Assembly (NCBI RefSeq): GCF_003945385.1
Contig: NZ_AP018921.1
Coordinates: forward strand, 186,001 to 250,000
Origin: Pseudonocardia autotrophica
GTDB lineage: Bacteria > Actinomycetota > Actinomycetes > Mycobacteriales > Pseudonocardiaceae
Reading direction: 5' to 3'
Length of the DNA stretch: 64,000 bases
Shown: piece by piece, positions 20,521 through 29,041 of the stretch
Layout of the letters: each line of letters starts with the position of its first letter
How positions within the stretch are numbered: the first letter of the stretch is position 1
Made by a program: the position numbers and the translations under genes
Notes under the pieces: model-generated
What the model was told of the DNA's origin: nothing
What the model saw: only the letters and a program-made list of their open reading frames with translations
The model's database searches: none

Positions 20521-21288
20521 TCAGGTCGCGGCTGGAGCCGGCTGGGGCGCGGGGCGGTAGAGCTGCGCGACGTGTGTGGCGTGCCCGGCGCGCTGCCATG
20601 GCGGCCCGGAGATCGCGGTGGGCATGAGCTGCCATCCGGCCTGGGCCAGCGCGGCCGCCGCGGTGCGGGCGGCCGGTTCGCTGATGTGTCCGAGCGCCGG
20701 CCCGGGTGGGGCGTGCACGATCTGTGTCCCTGCGACCGGATCGTCGATGTAGATCAGCCCACTCGGGCGGTCCCACTCGGCCTCGACCGGCGCACAGACC
20801 GGCACGAACCCGGCGGCCGGTGGCCCGGCCGCAAGCTCGCGGTGGCGAGCGACGATCCGGTTCTGCCAGGTCAGCCCGGTGACGGCGGCGAGGGCGGACG
20901 GGTCGGCCTGCAGGACCTCGGGGCCGGGGAGTGCGGCGGCCGGGACGTAGATCTCGCCGGAGCTGTCGCACTCGCCGGTCCACACGCCCAGGTCCGGGGC
21001 ATACAGCGCCGCGGCACCGAGACAGCCCTCGTGTGGGTCGTCCCAGGCCAGCCAGGTCGCGCCCGGCGCGACGGCGCGCAGCACCGCCGGCAGGTGCTCG
21101 TCGGCCACCGCCCCGTATCCACCCTGGGTGCTGGTGTAGGTGGCGCCGAGATAGATCCCGGCCCGCGCCGCGGGCGGGTCGTCGTCGACACACGCCAGCT
21201 TGAGCTCGTCGAACACCACGCTCAGCGGGGTCGCCTCGCCGGCCGGGAGGTCGACCACGGTCACCGCGAACTCCACGACGGCGCTCAC
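20521..21288 (-). CDS. Hypothetical plasmid protein, 255 aa
   Basis: The start ATG 21288 overlaps the stop of the ArdC-like gene (ATGA). The sequence begins MSAVVEFAVTVVDLPAGEATPL and has regular alternating hydrophobic strands, two Cys (EGCLGAAAL, TGECDSSG), and a proline-rich tail. I do not recognise the family. Coupling to the antirestriction gene suggests expression together with it, perhaps early after transfer; this is context only. Confidence 0.6.
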   Translation of the reverse strand: MSAVVEFAVTVVDLPAGEATPLSVVFDELKLACVDDDPPAARAGIYLGATYTSTQGGYGAVADEHLPAVLRAVAPGATWLAWDDPHEGCLGAAALYAPDLGVWTGECDSSGEIYVPAAALPGPEVLQADPSALAAVTGLTWQNRIVARHRELAAGPPAAGFVPVCAPVEAEWDRPSGLIYIDDPVAGTQIVHAPPGPALGHISEPAARTAAAALAQAGWQLMPTAISGPPWQRAGHATHVAQLYRPAPQPAPAAT

Positions 21289-22412
21289 GCCGCCACCACC
21301 GGCGCCGGGGTGTGGTCCTCGGGTTGCGGGTCGCGTGTGCCGTCGAACGGCGCGATCGGGGCGAGCTCGTCGACGATGTCACGCGCCACCCGCAGGACGG
21401 TGGCCGCGGCGGCCCGCACGATGTCGATGTCGCCGTCGGCCCAGCCCATCACGTAGGCGTCGGTGTAGGGCTCGGAGTCCAGACCGAACGCGGCGCACAC
21501 GATGTGGGCCACCGACTCGGCCTCGGTCTCGGCGCGGCCGCGGTGCTGTACCGGCGCCACGAAGCTGACCTGGTCGAGGTGCCCGCACCGGATGTGGGCG
21601 AGCTCGTGGATGGCGGTCTTGATCCGCTGGGCGTGGCTGACGTCGTTGCGCACCCGCACCAGCCGGGTCCCCGCACCGGCCACGGTCACCCCGTTGGCCG
21701 TGCCCAGGTAGTCGCTGCCGGGTTCGGCGAGGGCGTAGTCGTAGCCCTCGGCGCGGATCATGGCGACCACGTCGTCGTAGATCCCGGTCGGGTCGTCACC
21801 ATCGAGCAGGACCGCCTGCTTGCCGCCGTGCAGCTTCACCTGGCGCCGCACCTGCACGGTGGGGACCTCGTAGTTGTCGGCCCACGGCACGATCGGCGCG
21901 GTCTGGGACAGCTCGAAGGTCCGCTCGAACTTCCAACCCACGACCACCACCGGCAGCCGGTTCTGCGCGTCGCGCACGATCTTGCGACCAGTGCGCTGCT
22001 CGTAGTCGGTGACCTCGTCCTCGCGCAGCCGCCGCTTGACCGGCGCCCAGATCTTGAACCCGGTCTCGCCGGCCATCACGGTGCGCTTGTGCTTGCGCCA
22101 GCCCGAGCTTCCGTCGTGGGCGCCGAAGGCCATGAACATCCGCGGCTCGATGCCACGCTCGGCAGCCTGGGTCATGAGCAGGATCTGGTTGCCCAGCGAG
22201 TAGCGCGCGCCCCACTCGGCGACGGTCTCGAGGAACTCCAGCCACTCGACCGGGTCGGCGGCCAGGCGCTCGAGGCGGGCCATCATGTCCTCGTGCGCGG
22301 CCGCCATCGCCTCACGACGTGCCTGCAGCTGCTCCTCGGTCGGCGCCGGCCGCGCGCGCTTCCGGGTCTTCGCCGCCGCGCGGGTGCGAGTGCGGGTGGT
22401 GGTCTGTCCCAT
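21285..22412 (-). CDS. ardC: ArdC-like antirestriction protein with zinc metallopeptidase domain, 375 aa
   Basis: The N-terminal half resembles the ssDNA-binding ArdC_N domain (SLGNQILLMTQAAERG, MAFGAHDGSSGWRKHKRTVMAGETGFKIWAPV). The C-terminal half has a gluzincin-like active site: HELAHIRCGH near residue 269 with a downstream Glu in AETEAESVAHIVC, as in ImmA/IrrE-type peptidases. ArdC proteins protect incoming plasmid DNA against restriction. The first 25 residues are very basic (RTRTRAAAKTRKRARP). It is the first gene of a four-gene minus-strand operon and lies just downstream of a hairpin array (22441-22625). Confidence 0.82.
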   Translation of the reverse strand: MGQTTTRTRTRAAAKTRKRARPAPTEEQLQARREAMAAAHEDMMARLERLAADPVEWLEFLETVAEWGARYSLGNQILLMTQAAERGIEPRMFMAFGAHDGSSGWRKHKRTVMAGETGFKIWAPVKRRLREDEVTDYEQRTGRKIVRDAQNRLPVVVVGWKFERTFELSQTAPIVPWADNYEVPTVQVRRQVKLHGGKQAVLLDGDDPTGIYDDVVAMIRAEGYDYALAEPGSDYLGTANGVTVAGAGTRLVRVRNDVSHAQRIKTAIHELAHIRCGHLDQVSFVAPVQHRGRAETEAESVAHIVCAAFGLDSEPYTDAYVMGWADGDIDIVRAAAATVLRVARDIVDELAPIAPFDGTRDPQPEDHTPAPVVAA

Positions 22413-22440
22413 GAGGGGCTCCGATCAGACGAATCAACCG

Positions 22441-22625
22441 CTCCCACCGGCCCCTGGGGAAGCAGGGCCGGTGGGAGCCCCACCGCGGTCGCGGTGGGAC
22501 GTGACTCGCCCGCAGACCGGCGGGCGGCGCGGCGGGGCCGCGCGCTCACCCGACCGGCGTGACACCACCCCGCCCGCCCGAGGCGAGCAGACGTCGTGAA
22601 GCCGGTGGTGTCACCCGCGTCGGGT
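22441..22625. repeat. Array of three inverted repeats upstream of ardC
   Basis: Perfect arms CTCCCACCGGCCC (22441-22453 with 22465-22477), then CCCACCGCG (22479-22487 with 22490-22498), then 22-base arms with four mismatches (22548-22569 with 22604-22625, containing GTGACACCACC). These occupy most of the 450-base stretch 22413-22862, which has no supported gene. Their density just before an antirestriction operon is notable. Confidence 0.65.
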
Positions 22626-22871
22626 GCGGCAGGCGCGGCATCGTCGGGAAAGCCGCCCGACGGGCTGCAGAGTCACCACGGCCCACCCCGCCCGGCGCGC
22701 GGGGCCTGCACCGGTCTGCCTGGCATCTCAGGCGACCAGCCCACGACCGGGGCAGGGCTTTGTAGTGTGCTCTGGACGTAGCCGCCTCCGAGGTCCGGCT
22801 TGTGAGCCGGGCGCCTCAGCAACGACGTCGATTGACCATCGCGCTTCCGCAGCGGCCCCGCTATGCTGGAA

Positions 22872-22885
22872 TGCAATGCGTTGCA
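22872..22885. promoter_or_regulatory. Candidate operator of the toxin-antitoxin pair
   Basis: The perfect palindrome TGCAA-TGCG-TTGCA lies 13 bases before the likely GTG start of the toxin gene. A TATGCT hexamer precedes it at 22862-22867, but no well-spaced -35 box is seen. RHH antitoxins typically bind such palindromes to repress their own operon. Confidence 0.4.
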
Positions 22886-22898
22886 ATACGCTACGTGT

Positions 22899-23171
22899 GT
22901 GGCATGGCGGGAGATCCGATGGACCGAGGACAGCGAAACCCACATCGCTCGGCATGACGTCACACCAGACGAGGTTGAGCAGGTCGTCAACACCCGGCCC
23001 CGCCTGGTCGAACCCGGGCCCGGCGATATCGAAGAGGTCTACGGCCGCACCGACGCCGGCCGCTACCTCGTGGTGATCCTCAGCGAAGCCGAAGACGGCC
23101 GCGACTTCGTCGTCACCGCCCGCGACCTGACCGACAGCGAACGCCGGTCCTTCCTCCGGCGCACCACCTAG
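22899..23171 (+). CDS. BrnT-like toxin, 90 aa
   Basis: The core IRWTEDSETHIARHDVTPDEVEQVV and the C-terminal part VVTARDLTDSERRSFLRR fit BrnT-family ribonuclease toxins (a RelE-like fold). I prefer GTG 22899 because the longer frame from ATG 22863 would translate the palindromic operator. It is 12 bases upstream of a CopG/BrnA-like antitoxin gene, the order toxin then antitoxin that is usual for BrnTA. The toxin is short but complete. Confidence 0.7.
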   Translation: MAWREIRWTEDSETHIARHDVTPDEVEQVVNTRPRLVEPGPGDIEEVYGRTDAGRYLVVILSEAEDGRDFVVTARDLTDSERRSFLRRTT

Positions 23172-23183
23172 GAGGTCCCCGCC

Positions 23184-23477
23184 ATGAAGCCCGACGAGCT
23201 CGAACGGCTCCGCCAGCACTATGACCACACCGACCTCAGCGGCAGCATCGACCGCGCCCGGCTCGACACCGATGTCGACCCGAATCCCATGGTCACCACC
23301 TCGTTGCGGCTGCCCAAGGACGTTCTGGACTGGGTGCGCGAGCAGGCCGATGCCCAGCACGCCAAGCCCACCGCGCTGATCCGGCAGTGGATCGAGGAAC
23401 GCCGCAGCCAGACCCGTGATCTCGAAGCCCGTCTGTCCCGCCTTGAGCAGGCCGTGTTCGACCAAGCCGCGCACTGA
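23184..23477 (+). CDS. RHH-type antitoxin (BrnA/CopG-like), 97 aa
   Basis: AGGAGGT lies eight bases before ATG 23184. The middle reads MVTTSLRLPKDVLDWVREQA, the beta strand plus helix of a ribbon-helix-helix DNA-binding domain, followed by a second helix (PTALIRQWIEERR) and a C-terminal coiled-coil-like helix (TRDLEARLSRLEQAV). It would neutralise the adjacent toxin and autorepress. Confidence 0.75.
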   Translation: MKPDELERLRQHYDHTDLSGSIDRARLDTDVDPNPMVTTSLRLPKDVLDWVREQADAQHAKPTALIRQWIEERRSQTRDLEARLSRLEQAVFDQAAH

Positions 23478-23488
23478 GGGCGGCGCCG

Positions 23489-24058
23489 GTGGTTGGGAGA
23501 CTGACGCGTACGGAGGGGGGGTCGCGACCGCTTCTGGCCTCATCCGCCGATCGAGTTCCATTCTTCGGGCTGGCCGGCTGGGACGGGCCGATCTGGGTCG
23601 AGTTCTTCGAGGGGCCGGTGGGCAAGCCGGTCGAGACACTGTGGCTCGGGCATCGGGTCCCTGATGGTCGGGCGCATCTGTCGGTGGGCTCGTGTGGGGT
23701 GCCGCTGTCCGGACCGGCTTCCGGGGAGGATCTTGCCTTTGGTGCGCTTTTCTCGTTGTCGGAGCGGATGCGTCCTGATCGCACCGCGGTCACGTTCCCG
23801 GCGGGGTTCAACACCGTCCAGCTCGATCACGTCCAGGCCACGGCCGAGCAGTGGCGAGCGTGGCCGCGCACGTCGTGCCAGGTCGATGGCGACACGCATA
23901 CGTTGGCGTACTGGCGCTACGCGTGGGGGTGGGCCGGGTTCCTGGTCGCTGCCGGGGGCCGGCGGCATGAAGCTCGTCGAGTGGCGTCCACCAAGGTGGT
24001 GTGCGACCCGGTCCTGGTCAGGGCCGTGGCGTCGAGGTGTGGGGCGGCCACCGCGTGA
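23489..24058 (+). CDS. Hypothetical protein, probably interrupted at its 3' end by an IS
   Basis: The frame from 23489 has coding-type composition (FFGLAGWDGPIWVEFFEGP, LAYWRYAWGWAGFLVAA) but no recognised family. Its last codons lie at the left terminal repeat of the IS1081-like element (about 24050), so the original C-terminus is probably lost. A coding-like frame beyond the element (25379-25628) may be the missing 3' part. Confidence 0.5.
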   Translation: MVGRLTRTEGGSRPLLASSADRVPFFGLAGWDGPIWVEFFEGPVGKPVETLWLGHRVPDGRAHLSVGSCGVPLSGPASGEDLAFGALFSLSERMRPDRTAVTFPAGFNTVQLDHVQATAEQWRAWPRTSCQVDGDTHTLAYWRYAWGWAGFLVAAGGRRHEARRVASTKVVCDPVLVRAVASRCGAATA

Positions 24059-25378
24059 TCTTCTGGAGACCTTCCACAGTGCTTCAGGAGTTCCACGCGA
24101 TGACCGCACCCTCCAGTATCGACCCCTCCGAGTTCCTGCACGAGCAGCTGTCCCAGGCGAGTCCCGATCTGCTGCGCCAGATGCTCACCACGTTCATCAA
24201 CACACTCATGTCCGCCGATGCCGACGCAGTGTGCGGGGCAGCGTGGGGCGAGCGCAGCGAGGCCCGCACGAACATCCGCAACGGCTACCGACACCGTGAC
24301 TTCGACACCCGCGCGGGCACCATCGACGTAGCGATCCCGAAGCTGCGCAACGGTTCCTACTTCCCCGACTGGTTGCTGGAACGTCGCCGCCGGGCGGAGC
24401 GGGCACTCACGACGGTGGTCGCGACCTGCTATCTGCTCGGGGTGTCGACGCGGCGGATGGAGAAGCTCGTCGAGTCCCTCGGGATCACCAGACTGTCGAA
24501 GTCGCAAGTCTCGGAGATGGCCCGAGACCTCGACGGCCAGGTCGAGCAGTTCCGGACCCGCCCGCTCGACCAGGGCCCGTACACCTTCATCGCCGCCGAC
24601 GCCCTGGTCTTGAAGGTGCGTGAGGGCGGGCGGGTGGTCAACGTGCACGCTCTGCTGGCCACCGGCGTCAACGCTGACGGGCACCGGGAGATCCTCGGCC
24701 TGCAGGTCACCTCCGCCGAGGACGGAGCCGGCTGGCTCGGGTTCTTCCGAGACCTGACCGCCCGCGGCCTGTCCGGGGTCCGGCTGGTCACCAGCGACGC
24801 TCATGCCGGGCTCGTCCACGCGATCGGCGCCACCCTGCCCGGCGCTGCCTGGCAGCGCTGCAGGACGCACTACGCGGCGAACCTGATGGCCGCTACCCCC
24901 AAGTCCAGCTGGCCGTGGGTGCGGGCGCTGCTGCACTCGGTCTACGACCAGCCCGACGCCACCAGCGTTCACGCCCAGTTCGACCGGGTCCTCGACGGCG
25001 TGGCGGAGAAACTCCCGACGGTGTCCGAGCACCTCGACACCGCCCGCGCCGACGTCCTGGCCTTCACCAGCTTCCCGAAAGAGGTCTGGCGACAGATCTG
25101 GTCGAACAACCCCTCCGAGCGACTCAACCGCGAGATCCGGCGTCGCACCGACGTCGTCGGCATCTTCCCGGACCGCAACTCGCTGATCCGTCTCGTCGGC
25201 GCCGTGCTGGCCGAGCAACACGACGAATGGGCCGAGGGACGCCGCTACCTCGGCCTCGAGGTCCTCGCCCGCTCCCGCGTCACCGCAGTCCCCGGCACCG
25301 GCTCCAGCAGCGAGGAGGTGACCTCAACAGACACGATCCCGGCGCTCAGCGCCTGACAGAACTAGAAGATCACGCGGT
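24050..25378. mobile_element. IS256-family (IS1081-like) element
   Basis: Inverted ends ACCGCGTGATCTTCT are identical on both sides (24050-24064 and complement of 25364-25378). The element carries one intact transposase gene. I could not find a clean target duplication, so the exact limits are approximate. Confidence 0.75.
24100..25356 (+). CDS. IS256-family (IS1081-like) transposase, 418 aa
   Basis: AGGAG stands ten bases upstream of ATG 24100. The catalytic acids are in FIAADALVLKV (Asp), LVTSDAHAGLV (Asp) and NNPSERLNREI (Glu), and RNGYRHRDFDTRAGTIDVAIPKLR is the typical N-terminal block of the family. It differs clearly from the IS256 transposase at 3534-4817, so these are two separate elements. 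The frame is intact. Confidence 0.9.
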   Translation: MTAPSSIDPSEFLHEQLSQASPDLLRQMLTTFINTLMSADADAVCGAAWGERSEARTNIRNGYRHRDFDTRAGTIDVAIPKLRNGSYFPDWLLERRRRAERALTTVVATCYLLGVSTRRMEKLVESLGITRLSKSQVSEMARDLDGQVEQFRTRPLDQGPYTFIAADALVLKVREGGRVVNVHALLATGVNADGHREILGLQVTSAEDGAGWLGFFRDLTARGLSGVRLVTSDAHAGLVHAIGATLPGAAWQRCRTHYAANLMAATPKSSWPWVRALLHSVYDQPDATSVHAQFDRVLDGVAEKLPTVSEHLDTARADVLAFTSFPKEVWRQIWSNNPSERLNREIRRRTDVVGIFPDRNSLIRLVGAVLAEQHDEWAEGRRYLGLEVLARSRVTAVPGTGSSSEEVTSTDTIPALSA

Positions 25379-25628
25379 AGTCGTCACACACCACGCCAGC
25401 GGACTTGACCGCTCGTCGGAGTCGGGACCGGACCAGCGAACGTCTGCCTCGCAGACCGTGCAGACGCCGTCGCAGTACGGGTTCGATCCCACAACGCCCC
25501 TGTTCGGCAGCGATCTCTACGACCGCACCGACCTGCCGGCGGAGGCACAGCTCCCGCTGCCCTGGTCGAACACGATGCACGACGACCACCGCGCGTTGAT
25601 CGAGCAGCACGGCCTCGGCGACGAGTAG
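25379..25628 (+). pseudogene. 3' gene fragment after the IS1081-like element
   Basis: In the frame ending at 25628 the sequence reads YGFDPTTPLFGSDLYDRTDL, PLPWSNTMHDDHRALIEQ and HGLGDE. It looks coding but has no start outside the IS. It may be the 3' part of the gene starting at 23489, on the other side of the insertion; no homology proves this. Confidence 0.4.
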
Positions 25629-25776
25629 AGGAGTCAGGAGGCGCCGCCTGAAGCTGTGCAGGTCATCAGGGGACACGAGTAGACCACTGGATGTGCGCTC
25701 GGTGCCAGCTAGCGTTGCCGGAGGTATCGGAGCTGGTCACCGGTCTGTGTCGGGGTGTCCTGGCAGGCTTTCGGAC

Positions 25777-26028
25777 GTGACCGATAAGGACTCCCACCGC
25801 CAGTACGGCCCTGGCAGCCTCGTTGCGATCTCGTCGGCGCCCATGGACGGATGGGTCGCGAAATTCGTCACCGATTACGGCCGTGAGCAGCACTACTCGC
25901 AGGTTGCAGCGTGGATGATTCGCGAAGACGAGAACGGGCGGACCGCCGTCGCTGGTATCGCCCCGTGGGGGAGCGGATGCTGGAGTGCCGGGCCGGAGCA
26001 TGGTGTCGCTTACCTCACTTTGCGTTGA
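25777..26028 (+). CDS. Small hypothetical protein, 83 aa
   Basis: From GTG 25777 the product reads YGPGSLVAISSAPMDGWVAK and YSQVAAWMIREDENGRTAV. It is soluble and not recognised. The longer frame from 25693 has no better start signal. It stands alone between two IS elements. Confidence 0.45.
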   Translation: MTDKDSHRQYGPGSLVAISSAPMDGWVAKFVTDYGREQHYSQVAAWMIREDENGRTAVAGIAPWGSGCWSAGPEHGVAYLTLR

Positions 26029-26105
26029 CCAAACACAAGGCGACGGTGTCCGCCATCTCCTCGGGACGGCCGGGCCTTGACCCCGGATAGTGGACACGGG
26101 GTGGA

Positions 26106-27023
26106 TTACGCGGCGTCCGGAACGGTAGCTGCGAAGTCTGCCTCGTAGGTGTTCGGGGTCTGGTAGCGGCAGTAGGAGTGGCGGCGTCGGGTGTTGTAGC
26201 GGGTCAACCATCGGAACAGTTGCCGACGGCAGGTGGCCTGATCGGGCCAGAACGCGTTGTCCTGCAACACTTCCCGCTTCAGGGTGGCGTTGAACGACTC
26301 GGCGAGGGCGTTGTCGGCGCTGGACCCGACCGCACCCATCGACTGCTGGACGTCGAGTCGGTCGCAGAGGTTGGCGTAGGCGCGGCTGGTGTAGACCGAG
26401 CCGTGGTCGGAGTGGAAGATCGACCCGGCGAGGGAGCCGCGGTCCGCGGCCGCCGCTCGGAGGGCGTCTGCGACGAGGTCGGTGCGCATGTGGTCGGCGA
26501 GCGCCCACCCGGTCAGGCGCCGGGAGTGGCAGTCGATCACGGTGGCCAGGTAGAGGTTCCCGCCATCGGCCAGGGGTAGGTAGGTGATGTCGCCGACATA
26601 GACGATGTTCGGGGCGGGCGCGGTGAAGTCGCGCCCGAGCAGGTCGGGCACCGGGCTCTGGGCGGGCTCGGGGATGGTGGTGCGCACCCGGCGACGGCGG
26701 CGGTAACCCGCGATGCCGTGCTCGCGCATGACCCGGCCGATCCGCTTGTGGTTCACCCGCTGCGCCGGCTCGACGCCGTCGTTGATTTCGGCGGTGATCC
26801 GCGGCCGCCCGCAGGTGCGGTCTCCGTCGTGCACGGCGCGGATCCGCTCGGCCAAGGCGGTGTCCGCGGCAGTGCGCTTCGCGCGGGCGGGCGCGGCGGC
26901 GAGCCAGGCGTAGAACGAGGAACGTCGCACGTCGAGTAGTGCGCACAGCCGCTTCACCGTCCAGCCCCGGCGGGGGCTGGAGGTCGTGTCGGAGTGGTCG
27001 GCGACGAACTGGAAGCGGGTCAC
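26106..27023 (-). CDS. IS3-family transposase OrfB, 305 aa
   Basis: The rve integrase core has Asp in YVGDITYLP, Asp in FHSDHGSVY and Glu in DNALAESFNATLKREV. An HTH_21 region lies at the N-terminus (RITAEINDGVEPAQRVNHKR). The end of orfA overlaps its start by four bases (27020-27023). It is a different subgroup from the OrfB proteins at 4846 and 40213. Confidence 0.92.
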   Translation of the reverse strand: MTRFQFVADHSDTTSSPRRGWTVKRLCALLDVRRSSFYAWLAAAPARAKRTAADTALAERIRAVHDGDRTCGRPRITAEINDGVEPAQRVNHKRIGRVMREHGIAGYRRRRRVRTTIPEPAQSPVPDLLGRDFTAPAPNIVYVGDITYLPLADGGNLYLATVIDCHSRRLTGWALADHMRTDLVADALRAAAADRGSLAGSIFHSDHGSVYTSRAYANLCDRLDVQQSMGAVGSSADNALAESFNATLKREVLQDNAFWPDQATCRRQLFRWLTRYNTRRRHSYCRYQTPNTYEADFAATVPDAA

Positions 27024-27394
27024 CAGTTCGTCGCCCCGGCGAAATACTTGGCCGCCTGGCGAAGGATCTCCCGCTCGGTCTCGAGTTTGGTCTTCTCCGC
27101 CCGCAGTGCCTTGTTCTCGGCTTCGAGGCGGGCCAGACGCTGCTCGGGCGTCTCATCCGCGACGGGCACGACACCGGCGTTCTGGCGTGGCGCACGCACC
27201 GAACGTGCGCTGCGGGTGCGGGTGCCGTCGGGGGCGGTGCGGGTCCCGGTCCCGAGGTTGTCCAGCCACAACGCCAGCGTGGCCCGCTCGACGCCCAGGT
27301 CGGCGGCGATGCCCTTCACCGTCGCCCCGGGCGTGGACTCGTACAGCTCGACGGCCTGCCGACGGAACTCGTCGGAGTAGTTCTTGCGGGCCAT
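27020..27394 (-). CDS. IS3-family OrfA, 124 aa
   Basis: It starts MARKNYSDEFRRQAVELY, the classical HTH_Tnp_1 N-terminus, with a second helix in VKGIAADLGVERATLALWL. A heptad helix (EQRLARLEAENKALRAEK) leads to the C-terminal REILRQAAKYFAGATNW, where the frameshift to OrfB usually occurs. Confidence 0.9.
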   Translation of the reverse strand: MARKNYSDEFRRQAVELYESTPGATVKGIAADLGVERATLALWLDNLGTGTRTAPDGTRTRSARSVRAPRQNAGVVPVADETPEQRLARLEAENKALRAEKTKLETEREILRQAAKYFAGATNW

Positions 27395-27571
27395 GGTCAG
27401 ACATCATCTCGCTTCCCCCGACCGTGCGGGGATCAGCGTGTCCACGGAACGGGGTCAGGGCCCGTACCGCCGTTCCGGGCCAACGATGACTCCATTCCAC
27501 CCACGAGGTCTCGGTGCGACGAGCCCCTCACACGGCCGCGTCCGAACACAGTGTGACCTAACGAGGCGATC

Positions 27572-29041
27572 ATGGTCGACGCGGGAACGGCCATAGGACG
27601 CAGGCGACACAGCCAGCATTACGCTGCGCCTGCCCACGAGGACACACCGAGCAGACGGAGCTGCGACAGTGATGACGAGGTGACCACCGCCCGCCGACAT
27701 CTGCGTCCGTCGACGGCGCGACCGGCGCGTGCGGTGCTGCTGGCGTTCGGTCTGGCCGCCGTGCTCGGCACGGTTCTGCTGATGCTGCCGGTAGCCACCG
27801 ACCACGGCGAGGCCACCAACTTCGTCAGCGCACTGTTCACCGCCACCTCCGCGGTGAGCATCACCGGCCTCGCCGTGGTCGACACCGGAACCCACTGGTC
27901 GATGTTCGGAACGCTGGTCATCCTCGGCCTGATCCAGGCTGGCGGGCTCGGTGTCATGACCTTGGCGTCGCTGCTGGGGCTGCTGGTGTCGCGACGGTTC
28001 GGGCTGCAGATGCAGCTCTCTGCTCAGCGTGAGACCAAGAGCGTCGCCCTCGGCGACGTACGCTCCGTGGTGCTCGGGGTCCTCAAGCTCAGTCTCATGT
28101 TCGAGACCGTGATCTCGCTGATGCTGACCCTCCGTCTGCTGCTCGGCTACGACTACTCGTTCACAGCGGCCCTGCAGTCAGGGATCTTTCACGGGATCTC
28201 CTCGTTCAACAACGCCGGGTTCTCCCTCTACGACGACAGCATGTCCCGGTTCGTCGCGGATCCGTGGATCTCGCTGACGGTGTCGTTCTCGGTGATCGCC
28301 GGCGGCCTCGGGTTCCCGGTGTGGTTCGAACTCGGTCGCAGGCTTCGGCGCGGTGGCAGACGGAGACGGTGGACAATCCATACCAAAATCACGGTGTTGA
28401 CGACCGGTGTTCTCGTGCTGGCCGGCTTCGTGGCGATCACGGCCAGCGAGTGGAACAACGAGGCCACCTTCGGCGCCCTCGGCGTTCCGACGAAGTTCCT
28501 CGCCGGGTTCTTCGCTGCGGTGATGCCCCGCTCGGGCGGGTTGAACTCCGTCGATATCGGCGAGATGAACTCGGTCAGTCTACTGGTGCAGGACGTACTG
28601 ATGTTCATCGGCGGTGGCAGTGGTGGTACGGCGGGCGGCATCAAGGTCACCACGTTCGCGCTGCTGGCCTTCGTCATCGCGACCGAACTCCGGGGCGAGC
28701 CGAGTGTGCATGTCATGGGGCGCAAACTGCCCGCCGCCGTGCAGCGCCAGGCGTTGACCATCGCGCTGCTCAGCGTGGCGCTGGTTGTGCTAACCACCAC
28801 CACGATGTTGGCGATGACCAACTTCGGCTTGGACGCGGTCCTGTTCGAGTCGATCTCCGCGGCCGCCACCGTCGGGTTGTCGACCGGGATCACTCCACAC
28901 CTTCCGCCCGCGGCGCACGTGCTGATGTCGGCGCTGATGTTCATCGGCCGCCTCGGGCCGATCACACTGGGCGCAGCCCTGGCCCTGCGCGACCGTCCTC
29001 GACGCTACGAACGACCGGAGGAACGACCCATCGTGGGATGA
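27572..29041 (+). CDS. trkH: TrkH/KtrB-type potassium transporter, 489 aa
   Basis: All four selectivity-filter loops of the Trk/Ktr superfamily are visible: VSITGLAVVDT, SFNNAGFSLY, PRSGGLNSVD and ATVGLSTGITP. About eight to ten membrane helices surround them and the cytosolic loops are basic. ACGAGG lies before ATG 27572; GTG 27680 is a possible shorter start that would drop a 36-residue hydrophilic extension. TrkH needs a TrkA/KtrA regulator, but none lies in the window, so it would depend on one encoded elsewhere. Confidence 0.88.
   Translation: MVDAGTAIGRRRHSQHYAAPAHEDTPSRRSCDSDDEVTTARRHLRPSTARPARAVLLAFGLAAVLGTVLLMLPVATDHGEATNFVSALFTATSAVSITGLAVVDTGTHWSMFGTLVILGLIQAGGLGVMTLASLLGLLVSRRFGLQMQLSAQRETKSVALGDVRSVVLGVLKLSLMFETVISLMLTLRLLLGYDYSFTAALQSGIFHGISSFNNAGFSLYDDSMSRFVADPWISLTVSFSVIAGGLGFPVWFELGRRLRRGGRRRRWTIHTKITVLTTGVLVLAGFVAITASEWNNEATFGALGVPTKFLAGFFAAVMPRSGGLNSVDIGEMNSVSLLVQDVLMFIGGGSGGTAGGIKVTTFALLAFVIATELRGEPSVHVMGRKLPAAVQRQALTIALLSVALVVLTTTTMLAMTNFGLDAVLFESISAAATVGLSTGITPHLPPAAHVLMSALMFIGRLGPITLGAALALRDRPRRYERPEERPIVG

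Larger units (their letters stand above)
26078..27457. mobile_element. IS3-family element
   Basis: The ends are TGACCCCGGATAGTGGACACG (read at 26078) and TGACCCCGTTCCGTGGACACG (inward from 27457), an inverted repeat with a TGA start as usual. It is 1,380 bp and carries orfA and orfB on the minus strand. No 3-bp duplication is evident. Confidence 0.85.

Noticed and set aside
23917..25221. 434-aa minus-strand frame
   Set aside because: It is the complement of the IS1081-like transposase; its sequence has no family motif.
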